A stretch of DNA of 64,000 bases from Terebella lapidaria (lineage: Eukaryota > Annelida > Polychaeta > Terebellida > Terebellidae). Where the stretch lies: the NCBI GenBank assembly GCA_949152475.1, contig OX424561.1:29940481-30004480 (forward strand). Reading direction: 5' to 3'. Within the stretch, counting starts at the first letter, position 1. Each line of letters starts with the position of its first letter. Positions 13,001 through 22,434 of the stretch are shown here, one piece after another. A program made the position numbers and the translations under genes. The notes beneath the pieces are model-generated. The model worked only from the letters and a program-made list of their open reading frames with translations, did not search any database and was not told where the DNA came from.

Positions 13001-13536
13001 ATGCAATGCTTGTTTTCATTATTTATGACGTCAATAGTATCATACAATGTTGACATAAAAATATCTATATTTGCTTTAGGTGGACTGTTCGGTCTGTAAA
13101 TAACTCCAATGATTTTTTTCTGTTCTGGGCCTGAAGTTACTTCTATAAAGAGTGATTCATATATATGATCAAGAAAGCAACTAAGATCTTCACGTAATTT
13201 ATAGGTAATGTTGTTTTTAATGAAAAGTCCAACACCTCCTCTATTACTGTTTGATCTGGTACGGTGTATGAAATTATGATAACCAGGTAATCTAATCCTA
13301 TCGTCACGTTCACATCGGAAAACTTCAGTGATACCTATGAAGGTGAAGGAAAAATGTTCATTACTCATATCAGAAATTGTATCTTTAAAAGATTCCCAGT
13401 TTGCGGATAGGCCGCGACAATTTAGATGGAAGTATGAGGTTGAATGTCCAAATGCTTTCGATAATGTTCCAAATGATTCTGTATCATAATAATCACAATT
13501 GCTATTTATCGTTTCATATGGAGAGTTTTGACATAT
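10020..13536 (-). mobile_element. 5'-truncated APE-type non-LTR retrotransposon (copy 1)
   Basis: The element reads on the minus strand. Its 3' end has AATAAA followed by a short CTAT-repeat tail (GATA repeats at 10021-10038 on the plus strand), a common 3' tail in the Jockey/CR1-like group. It lies inside the HEL head region, between CCATTTGGG and GTTTGGGCCCAAAATGG; the uninterrupted site is present at about 18650 and 19010. GGAGTT occurs on both sides (10014-10019 and 13537-13542) and is a candidate target duplication. The 5' end lies just upstream of the endonuclease domain, so any ORF1 and 5'UTR are missing. Confidence 0.88.
10501..13536 (-). CDS. Endonuclease-reverse transcriptase ORF of non-LTR retrotransposon (copy 1)
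   Basis: An uninterrupted frame of about 1,010 residues covers an APE-like endonuclease, reverse transcriptase and a C-terminal region. Endonuclease motifs include FHLNCRGLSANWE, GVIYRPN, IIMGDMNIDLL, TLIDHIYVN and DVADHFGIF. RT motifs include IAKVIPIYK, NYRPVSLLPAFSKILEK, HQYGFRPKH, FCDLSKAFDVINHD, GVPQGSILGPLLYLIYVNDI and the catalytic FADDT. The tail ends with a C-x4-C-x2-C knuckle (CNNTYCTDC). The protein nicks target DNA and primes reverse transcription of its RNA. Being frame-intact, this copy looks young. The open frame continues upstream to 13581, but its first ~14 residues (PLNRSKWAILGPN) are read through from the flanking HEL repeat and are not retrotransposon sequence. The exact clade (Jockey, CR1 or related) is not resolved. 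Confidence 0.93.
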   Translation of the reverse strand: MCQNSPYETINSNCDYYDTESFGTLSKAFGHSTSYFHLNCRGLSANWESFKDTISDMSNEHFSFTFIGITEVFRCERDDRIRLPGYHNFIHRTRSNSNRGGVGLFIKNNITYKLREDLSCFLDHIYESLFIEVTSGPEQKKIIGVIYRPNSPPKANIDIFMSTLYDTIDVINNENKHCIIMGDMNIDLLKYNNHIKTNDFVDNIFSRGLVPLITKPTRLTEKSATLIDHIYVNKVKTETKTGIIVTDVADHFGIFHIENKKSATAQSSLAQKRIINNTKMEQFRHYLNEINFSHIKHETSANLAYSKFIQLYSEAYDKAFPLISVKPNKRYFKIEPWVTSGLLISRRKKSKLYAKKLKFPTDLNKSTYNKYVNLFNKLKHVLKSNYYTARLEENKHNMKETWKILQSALGKQTIKSKLPNSFTINNEQVEDKSKIAKAFNDYFSSIGKKTSENVPTSDKNFNMYLKDPNPNTIFLETVDSSYVREIVNKLKPKISSGHDEISTKMIKETISLVAEPLTYIINLSIETGTVPDDLKIAKVIPIYKASDPEIINNYRPVSLLPAFSKILEKIIFNKIIAFMNSQNLFYEHQYGFRPKHATIHPIIHLLNENAKCINLSPKYMTLSIFCDLSKAFDVINHDILFEKLDYYGIRGVAKEWIRDYLSNRKQYVQFENDKSDMKDIVCGVPQGSILGPLLYLIYVNDIANSTDGNILSFADDTSLFISDTDTITLFQKANEEINNLYMWFCANKLSLNAKKTKFIILRGHHTHSDFNNKIIQINGVPLQQIGEEFEENSTKFLGIYIDECLSWKYHINYINNKISRGLFQIKQVKHILPVDSLRTLYFALIHPYMQYGILAWGNAKPSILKRCNILQKRAIRTIHRATYNSYTDPLFKKSNILKISDLHRYETILFMHDYFMKKLPVSFNDLFKFNYQVQDIHQTRQANLLYVERCNSNFAKKLPFFLFPRIWNEIAPNIVNITSKSKVKKTIKTTILSNYSSNVVCNNTYCTDCLK

Positions 13537-13916
13537 GGAGTTTGGGCCCAAAATGGCCCACTTCGAGCGATTCAAGGGCAACGAAACTTATACATGTAAT
13601 AGGGATACATATGAGGAGTGATATGCATCAATACGAAGAAAAAGTTACTCAACAGATTTTGAGAAAACGACCGTCAAAGTCCAAAATTGGCTGTTTTTCG
13701 TCAAAAATGGCCGCCATTTTGAAAAAATATTGCGAAAATCAAAAAACTAAAAAATACCTCCTACCGAAATACTTTTAGGCATTTTTGTGCAAAATTTCAG
13801 AAAGATTCGATTGTAGACTTTAAATATAAAAATGTAGACGGGCAACGACGGACGATGACGACGGACGCAACGCCACGGCAATAGGTTATCAGACCAAAAG
13901 TCCGGTAACCTAAAAA
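13537..13916 (-). repeat. HEL head region of copy 1 with hairpin end
   Basis: The conserved head contains GGGCCCAAAATGGCCCAC, AAATGGCCGCCATTTTG, a short GACGACGGACG tract at 13846-13873, and a terminal hairpin whose arms are ATAGGTTATC and GGTAACCT. It ends TAAAAA at 13916. Confidence 0.7.
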
Positions 13917-15720
13917 GCAAGAGGCAACGACGGTATATATCTGCTAAATTGTTGAAAATTAGTGCTCATATCCAATATTTTAGCTCTATCTTGGAGTGTA
14001 CTAAGTAGTGACGATTTCTAGTCAAAACGTACCCAAATCATAACGTACCCAACTGAAACGTAATCAAACCAAAACGTACCCAAACCAAAAAGTACACAAT
14101 TTTACCAACATGTACCCAGTTTATTGGTCAAAACGTACCCAGTATTTTTCCGGATCATTCATAGTCGAATCATTCCTCTTGCTCTTGACAGATTTACTAT
14201 TAGCCAATCAGTTTATAAATAGGGAGTAACGTTGGTCAAAGGCGGTATTTTGATGCGACTGATATGACTTCCTGAATGAACTGTGGTCATATTGATGTTA
14301 TTATTAAATAAGCTGTGTAACTGAGTTTTGTACTTTAGTTTCGTATGAGACGTTCATAGAATATATATCGAAATTCAGCGTTGCCTTTGCAATAGGTACA
14401 AAGGCACCAGGTTCCTTCGCCATGTTTTTATAAAAGATGGTGTTCTACATATTCTCTCTGATAAATATTTCCACTCAGAATAGTGATAAAGTACGAGTCA
14501 GAAAATCGTCGATAAACGGGAAATGCTGACTCATCAGAAAAAAGTTCCAGAAACGATAGAATTTATCATTTATCATCCGGAATCCATTCGACACGAAATT
14601 CGGCCGGAGTTCGTAGCCGGCCCCAATACGACAAAATGTCTTGATGGTAGATCGAAGCGTTCTCGAGTTACCATGATCCGGAAACAAAAAAATAGGGGAA
14701 AAAAAGAATAGATAATTTTGACAGAACCATATAATGCCCTAATAAATACAACGAGAACAACCCTTATCGCTATACATGTTTTTGTTGAATAACTTGTAAC
14801 CGTGTACATACAAATAACAATGTTCTCTTTTCACTATGGGCTGATGACTCCATCGTAAATCTTCAGTTTGAGGAAGTGATAACGTGTATATCAGATCCAT
14901 GTGCACTCGTACGTATTTGTTGGTGTGTTATACTTTATATAGATGTTATGCATTATGTTTGCCGGCTTGACATTTAGAAATATCAATATGTGTTTATGTG
15001 TCGTACATAATTCCCGTTCGAAGAAATATACCTATCTCAAAAATATGCTTCAACTCGGGTTCATTCTCGAAAGTCATCATCTCGCCAGTGATATGCAAAG
15101 ATCATAATTACCTGAATATATGTTCTCGAAATCCACAGGTATGATCTATATGCTAGTACATGTACCTTACATATTTGGCATGGTGCGGCAGAAATGCTTC
15201 TATCTCAAATAAGGTCATACAACAGGTGTGATTCGAATATTGGCCTCATTACATAATGGGCATCTGACCATGAGCTAGTTCAAGAGAGCGACCCAGTTGA
15301 GCACCTGGCCTCAGTTGAAGTCGTCAATGTTGTCAATGGACTCTTCTGCAGGTAATTTGCGGGGGATCAAACCTTTTCACAACTTCTGCTTCTGTTAGAC
15401 TTATTCCTTCATCAGCTATGGAGCAGGGTGAGCATTCCTTCGACGACAAGAAAAGAACGCTAATGGTCACAAATTTGTCAAGTCCTCTCAATATATTCCT
15501 TACATTTGCCCATGGTACATTATAGAACAGGTATTGTAGCCCTGGATAACGAAGTGACATTTGCTCAGCCTGACAGTGTGGATTGAAGGCAGGCATATGG
15601 TGACATGCATATTTTTACTACGTTATTTGACGCCTAGAGGCATAGGCTTGTTCTTATGGCAGATACCACATAGCCTCACACTCAAGTGAAGCTCCATTGT
15701 CCATGTTATGTGCGACTGGT
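13917..15720. other. Mostly unique AT-rich DNA with a short tandem repeat
   Basis: A diffuse tandem repeat with core AAAACGTACCCA occupies about 14020-14150. The rest shows no convincing coding exon. A minus-strand open frame at 15333-15596 (87 codons) has protein-like composition but no recognisable motif and no supporting splice sites. Confidence 0.4.
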
Positions 15721-15734
15721 AAAGGATATATGGT

Positions 15735-16290
15735 TTCCCATTGAAACAACCCTCCAGACACGAGACCCAGTAAAACACTCTCTATCAGCGAGGTGACCCA
15801 GAGAAGCACCCCTTGAGAAAGAAGACCCAATAAAACACCGCCGGAGAAGATACCCACTTCACAGGGGAAATCCAGTGAAACCCAATGGAACACCTGAACA
15901 GAGAGGATACCCAGTGGAGCACCACGCTAGAGGGGACGCAGTTGAGACCACTCTAGAGAAACCTAGTCCAGTACGCCTCTTCAGAGACCCTAAGTCGAAT
16001 ACCCCTCGAGGGAGGAGACCCAATTGAGTATCCCTCCAGGGAGGTTACTCGGTGAAGCTTTCAGAGAGGAGACCCAGTTGAGAACACTCTAGAGAAACCT
16101 AGTCCAGTACGCCTCTACAGAGACCCCAAGTCGAATACCCCTCGAGGGAGGAGACCCAGTTAAGCATCCCTCTAGGGAGGATACCCGGTGAAATATCTCT
16201 TTCAGAGAGGAGTCCCAGTGAAGCACTCCTGTATCGAGAAGACCCAGTGAAGCACCCCTCGAGGGAGGAGACCCAGTTGCGCACCTTCTA
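15735..16290. repeat. ~35-bp degenerate minisatellite (GAGACCCAGT type)
   Basis: Units of roughly 30-36 bp repeat the phrase GAGGAGACCCAGTTGAGCAC with many substitutions. Related units lie at 15270-15310 and at 19590-19690, on the far side of HEL copy 2, so HEL copy 2 appears to have inserted into or beside this array. Confidence 0.7.
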
Positions 16291-16345
16291 GAGATAAAAC
16301 CCAAAGAGTTTAATATAACGAGGTGGAACTCTCCATCCAAGCAAG

Positions 16346-19300
16346 AAAATTAGCCCAATGGGCTAGTAAGGTTACCGGGGAAATATACAGAGTTAAGCCG
16401 AGAAAGTTGAAAGTCAAATTCAAGGTGACCACTGAAATCGCCATATCTCTAACCGTGAAAATGGGATCAAAGGTTAAATTCTAGATCACCAAACTATTCA
16501 GCATACATCATTTCCTATATGTTCACTATGGACCCCTAAGCTGTAAATTTGATAATAAGCGAGATATAAGCCATTTTGTAATCTGACTTTGAAAATAAAA
16601 TGACTGACCTTGAAATTTAGGTCAAAGGTCAAATTCAATATCATTAAAATATTCAGAATATATCATTTCCTATATGTTCACAATTGATTCCTAAGCTGTA
16701 AAGTCGATAATAAGCAAGATATTAGCCATTTTGTCCTGTTGACCTTGAAAATGAGGTCAAAGGTCAAATTCAAGGTCATGAGCATTTTCAGCATATATCA
16801 TTTCCTATATGTTCACAATTAATTCCTAAGCTGTAAAGTCGCTAATAAGCAAGATATTGGCCATTTTGTCCTGTGACCTTGAAAATAGGTCAAAGGTCAA
16901 ATTCAAGGTCACGAGCATTTTCAGCATATATCATTTCCTATATGTTCACAATTGATTCCTAAGCTGTAAAGTCGCTAATAAGCAAGATGTTGGCCATTTT
17001 GTCCTGTGACCTTGAAAATAGGTCAAAGGTCAAATTCAAGGTCACAAGCGTTTTCAGCATATATCATTTCCTATAAATTCACAATTGATTCCTAAGCTGT
17101 AAAGTCGCTAATAAGCAAGATATTGGCCATTTTGTCCTGTGACCTTGAAAATGAGGTCAAAGGTCAAATTCAAGGTCACGAGAATATTCAGTATATATCA
17201 TTTCCCATACGTTCACAATTGATTCCTAAGCTGTAAAGTCGATAATAAGCGAGATATCAGCAATTTTGTCCTGTGACCTTGGAAATGAGGTCAAAGGTCA
17301 AATTCAAGGTCATGAGAATATTCTGCGTATATCATTTCCTATATGTTCACAATTGATTCCTAAGCTGTAAAGTCGATAATAAGCGAGATCTCAGCCATTT
17401 TGTCATGTGACCTTCAAAATGAGGTCAAAGGTCAAATTCAAGGTCATGAGAATTTTCAGCATATATCATTTCCTATATGTTCACAATTGATTTCTAAGCT
17501 GTTAAGTCGTTGATAAGTAAGATATTGGCCATTTTGTCCTGTGACCTTGAAAATGAGGTCAAAGGTCAAATTCAAGGTCACGAGAATTTCAGCATATATC
17601 ATTTCCTATATGTTCACAATTGATTCCTAAACTGTACAGTTGATAATAAGCGAGATATTAGCAATTTTGTCCTGTGACCTTGGAAATGAGGTCAGGGTCA
17701 AATTCAAGGTCATGAAAATATTCAGCATATATCATTTCCTATATGTTCACAATTGATTCCTAAACTGTAAAGTCGATAATAAGCGAGATATTAGCCATTT
17801 TGTCATGTGACCTTGAAAATGAGGTCAAAGGTCAAATTCAAGGTCACGAGAATATTCAGCATATATCATTTCCTATATGTTCATAATTGATTCTTAAGCT
17901 GTAAAGTCGATAATAAGCGAGATATTAGCCATTTTGTCCTGTGACCTTGAAAATGAGGTCAAAGGTCAAAATCAGGGTCACGAGAATTTTCAGCATATAT
18001 CATTTCCTATATGTTCACAATCGATTCCTAAGCTGTAAAGTCGCTAATAAGCAAGATATTGGCCATTTTGTCCTGTGACCTTGAAAATGAGGTCAAAGCT
18101 CGAATTCAAGGCCACGAGGATATTCAGCATATATCATTTCCTATATGTTCACAATTGATTCCTAAGCTGTAAAGTCGATAATAAGCGAGATATTAGCAAT
18201 TTTGTCCTGCGACCTTGGAAATGAGGTCAAAGGTCAAATTCAAGGTCACGAAAATATCCAGCATATATCATTTCCTATATATGTTCACAATTGATTCCTA
18301 AACTGTAAAGTCGATAATAAGCGAGATATTAGCCATTTTGTCATGTGACCTTGAAAATGAGGTCAAAGGTCAAATTCAAGGTCACAAGAATATTCAGCAT
18401 ATATCATTTCCTATATGTTCACAACTGATTCCTAAGCTGTAAAGTCGATAATAAGCGAGATATTAGCCATTTTGTCCTGTGACCTTGCAAATGAGGTCAA
18501 AAGTCAAATTCAAGGTCACGAGAATATTCAGCATATATCATTTCCTATATGTCCACAATTCATTCCTAGTCTCTAATTTCAATATTAAGTGAGATATTAG
18601 GCTTAATGTGTCCCATTATAAAGCATAGGAGAATTTAACATGGGAAAGTCCCATTTGGGCTGAGTTTGGGCCCAAAATGGCCCACTTCGTGCGATTCAAG
18701 GGCAACGAAATTTCTACATGTCACAGGGGTACATAGGAGGAGTGTCATGCATCAATAAGAAAAAAAGTTACTGAACAGATTTTGAGAAAACGACCGTCGA
18801 AGTCCAAAATTGGCCATTTTTCGACGAAAACGGCCGCTCTGACCTTGAAACCAAGGTCAGAGGTCAAATTCAAGGTCACGACAATATTCAGCATATATCA
18901 TTTCCTATATGTCCACAATTGATTCCTAGTCTCTAATCTCAATATTAAGTGAGATATTAGGCTTTAATGTGTCCCATTATAAAGCATAGGAGAATTTAAC
19001 ATGGGAAAGTCCCATTTGGGCCGAGTTTGGGCCAAAATGGCCCACTTCGAGCGATTCAAGCGCAACGAAATTTATAGACATCATAGAAGTACATATGAGG
19101 AGTCTTATGTATCAAAGAGAAAAAACGTTACTGAACAGATTTTGAGAAAATGGCCGCCAAAGTCCAAAATCAGGCCTTTTTCGTCGAAAACGGCAGCCAT
19201 TTTGAAGAAAAAGCGAAAATCAAAAAACTAAAAAATACGTCCTTCTTGAATTATTTTTAAGTATTTTTCTGCAAAATTTCAGAAAAATTCGCCCGTAAAC

Positions 19301-19443
19301 AAAAAAGATAAAAATGTGGACGACGACGACGACGACGGACGACGACGGACGACGGACGACGGACGTCGGACGACGGACGACGGACGACGGACGCAACGCC
19401 ATGCCAATAGGTTATCGGACCATAGGTACGGTAACCTAAAAAA
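16346..19443 (-). mobile_element. HEL copy 2 (Helentron-like), largest uninterrupted array
   Basis: It begins AAAATTAGCCCAATGGGCTA and GGTTACCGG at 16346 and ends with the hairpin GGTTATCGGACC / GGTAACCTAAAA at about 19443. It holds about 16 units of the ~134-bp minisatellite (16430-18600) and then two versions of the head region (about 18600-18840 and 18950-19443) separated by a short piece of minisatellite, so the head is internally duplicated. A GACGACGG microsatellite lies at 19317-19393. No coding capacity is visible. Confidence 0.75.
16430..18600 (-). repeat. ~134-bp minisatellite with fixed nuclear-receptor half-site layout
   Basis: About sixteen units average 134 bp. A typical unit has TGACCT at 17140-17145, AGGTCA at 17154-17159, AGGTCA at 17161-17166 and AGGTCA at 17173-17178. 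This gives an everted repeat with 8-nt spacer, a perfect direct repeat with 1-nt spacer and a direct repeat with 6-nt spacer. The outer sites are in the extended form TCAAGGTCA. The layout is kept in most units while other positions vary. AGGTCA is the established nuclear-receptor core half-site; binding to this DNA is inference. Confidence 0.9.
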
Positions 19444-22434
19444 CAGAACCTTCGCAGGCGAGGGAATGGCAACCAATAACACCTTCGCATGTGAGGGAGC
19501 CTCCTAGCATTGCAGTCACCTTGTTTCTCTGACTAAAAGTGCTCAAGCATTCATTTATGTGGCCTCTTATTGATATTGCACTGTCTGGGAAACCCAGTTG
19601 ATCACCTCGCTAAAGGTAAACACTACTCTAGAGAGTAGACCCATTTAAGAAGCTCTCGAGGAGGAGACCCAGATGAGCACTGTAGAGTTTTTCACATTCA
19701 TCTTTTAGTACATGCCATCTCTTTAATTTCTCTCAATTCTTGTCATTCATGTTCGTAATATTCATACTGTCTGTGTATCACGTTGATTTTATGTTTTTAT
19801 AATTATCTTCTTTATTTTTGTTATTAGTATCATTGTTTTCGCTCCCTTCTTCTAGCTAAATTATTATCAAAATGTCTGGTGCAGTATTCACCCGTGTACC
19901 ATGTATGATAAAACAGGACAGTGAAAATATATCCTCCCGTGTGCGATCAATGTTTTCTTCTGTAGCGACCCAGCTGACGCGCTTGGTTGCCAATGGGTCG
20001 CCCTCTCTTCGCTGAGCCACCACGCCATCCGACGTACCTGCAAAATAGCACATCGAGCGCTGCGGTAAAATCTACGCGTGCCTCGGCCCATGCCTTCGCA
20101 GAAGTGCAATCGGTCTCCATTTATACAAGGAAAGGGGCGGATACAAAATTGTAGAAAAGAGGGTGCGCAGTTGGTTAGAACGACCACCTAGGGCCCAAGA
20201 AATCAACGACCTCTAGATGTTCTGTGGTGAATTCTGAGGCTCTCCGTGTTTGATAATGTGTTGCTATCAAACACACACATTTCTATAGAACCATATACTT
20301 TCAACTCAACGATGTAGAATATAAATTTATGTTTCATTTGTGTATCAGGCATCTGGTATTTTTAATATATTACAACGTGACTATGTCGATCATTTGATTA
20401 AATTCATTCTAATATCATCAGTAGCATCTTGTACACTATCACTATGTCCCCAATTGTGGAAATGGCTGTGATTCAAATATTAGAAAACAAGTAAGACTAA
20501 TTCCTATTACTCATTGTATTGCCAAATATTTTGTGTGTGTCTGAGAAAATGTTTTTGAGGTCTGGTGTATCATTACTAACCCCCCCCCCCCCCCCTGTTA
20601 CTCGAGGAGTTTCTCTGTTGTAAATCGTATAGATAACTACTGATGGCGAAGTAGGTTAAATTATGGACGACAATAGTTGAAACAAGAACAAGGAAAGCAC
20701 AGAAACAAGACTCCGCTCATTCAGGTAATATTTTTCTCTGAAAGCCAACCGGAAGACTCTGAATACCTGGACACCGAAAGATTGGATGCTTCGTTCAGCA
20801 AATTCTATGCCGCAGTGTGTTCGCTGAGGTAGATCTAAATATTGTGACACGAATGCAAAACAAATTGCCTGATAGATATAGATTAATATAATCTAGTGAC
20901 ACGTGCTATAGGCTCATGATGCAAGAATTTTAATTCTAGATTCCGTACATAGGTGATGAATCTTGTGACTTGTCAAGACAGTCGAGTATAGACGGGCATG
21001 AACGGGGGTCTTTTGCACCCCCTCATGATCCTGGAAAACCAACTTTTTTCTCAAAGTTTTTCAATACTATTTAACATTACATAATGTCTCCAATTGCGCA
21101 TCCATTGCAAAAAAAAAAATGTTTCACGCGTCACTTTAGGCTGCATAGGTCTACAAAATATAATCTTTGTTACGTTTTGCTACTTATTTGTAGGGCCCTG
21201 ATACATTGTCTATAAGAAAACAATGGTTAAATAAATATTTATAACGAAGTTTGTTTTGGATCAACCTAGAATGTTCATGTTGGGGTCTATACCTAGGTTT
21301 TCATTTACAAAGGATCTATTCAGACCCAAATAAATACAATCAAGCTATCACTTATGAAGCATGTACATGCTTCAAGTTGCTTAGCGTTCTAGGAACGTCA
21401 ATTTCCATCGGCTCCGCCATTTTTGACGTTTTTTAGACAATCTGAGCATTTTATGTAATTTTCTTGAACCAAACATGGATTTATGCATTATATATCTGGA
21501 ATATTCAAAGTTTGCCATCAATTCGAGAGATTTTATGTCAAAGACGAAAAAAATTCTCATTTGGAGTAGGTAACGTTTACATGCCAAAACGGGTGTCGAT
21601 AGGTTGGCATGAAACCTCCATAAAAAAGTCCCAACGCTCTAATGTCAAAAATACCATTTCAACTATTATGATAAGTGAACTGCTATATTGGATTAACTGA
21701 CATACAATTAGATCGTTTCTTTACCATTCCCTGCATTCTCCTGCAGTAAAACGACGTTGTCTTGAGTTGTCCAACATCATACCCCTCAACATCCTCTACC
21801 TCAGTACATCACGTTTGCCCACCACAGTCTCACTCATTGAACTCGCTTAGACACACCTTTGTGTACGGGTTGCCAAACCGTCCTGCAGCAGAGCAGTTGC
21901 AGTACAAGTGCATCACTGGTGTGTCCAGCACGACATAGGTGTATAAATATATAAATATATATTTGTGGCTTAATGTTCGACAGCAAATCTCGATGTGGTA
22001 GATTATCCAACTCGGCATCTACATGCAACACTGACAACTACATGCATAGACGTTGAATATACACCTGGTATCTGGTATACCGTAACCGCCAATAACACAA
22101 TAACTTAATGATGTCAATAACCACCCCCCCTCACCCCCACCACCCCCAGCCACTAAGACTGCGCGAGCCCAATATGTGCCCCCGCACCCGCACCGCACCG
22201 CACGGCACCGCAAGGTCTTTATCCACACCCGCACCGCACAGAACTTATTGAGGCCCGCACCCGCACCGCACCGCACACACCAAGGCCCGCACCCGCACCG
22301 CACCGCAGTACATACATGTATATATATAAAGCATGAAGCATGTGTATGAATCAAGTATGCATACATGGATATTATCAAGTACTATCTGAACAAAAAAACA
22401 AACAAACACAAGTGTCCATTAGTATTTACTAAAA
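19444..22434. other. No gene recognised; short repeats
   Basis: Units of the GAGACCCAGT minisatellite occur at 19590-19690 and a poly-C tract at 20581-20596. Open frames here are short, carry no recognisable domain and mostly overlap one another. I see no tRNA or other structured RNA. Confidence 0.4.
22150..22315 (+). repeat. GC-rich CCGCACCGCA minisatellite
   Basis: The phrase CCCGCACCCGCACCGCACCG recurs about four times with short AT-richer spacers in an otherwise AT-rich region. A related block, with the motif in both orientations, lies at 26813-27048. Confidence 0.75.

Larger units (their letters stand above)
1071..13916 (-). mobile_element. HEL copy 1 (Helentron-like), split by three insertions
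   Basis: One end (1071) reads AAAAATTAGCCCAAGGGC followed by GGTTACCGG; the other (13880-13916) carries a hairpin ending GGTAACCTAAAAA. Between them lie copies of the ~134-bp minisatellite and, near the far end, the conserved HEL head region with AAAATGGCCGCC-type motifs and a GACGACGG microsatellite. The element is interrupted by a TTAA-flanked fragment at 1821, by the P-like transposon at 2392-9350 and by a retrotransposon at ~10020-13536. The minisatellite resumes cleanly after each insertion. Short inverted ends, a terminal hairpin, an internal minisatellite and a microsatellite match the architecture of non-autonomous Helentrons (HINEs). This is classification by structure only, since no Rep/helicase gene is present. 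Confidence 0.65.

Noticed and set aside
15333..15596. 87-codon minus-strand open frame with protein-like composition
   Set aside because: No recognisable motif, no splice support and no repeat copy; kept only as a remark within the surrounding region.
16089..16340. Minus-strand frame with repeated TGSPPSRG residues suggesting a repeat protein
   Set aside because: It is the translation of the degenerate ~35-bp minisatellite; the pattern continues in other frames and beyond stops.
19257..19507. Several overlapping open frames rich in Arg/Pro/Ser/Val or Asp/Gly
   Set aside because: They are translations of the GACGACGG microsatellite in the HEL head and occur in all frames; no coding signal remains outside the repeat.
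22019..22378. Cys/Ala/Val-rich minus-strand frame over the GC-rich repeat
   Set aside because: The residue periodicity follows the CCGCACCGCA minisatellite; there are no splice sites or domains.
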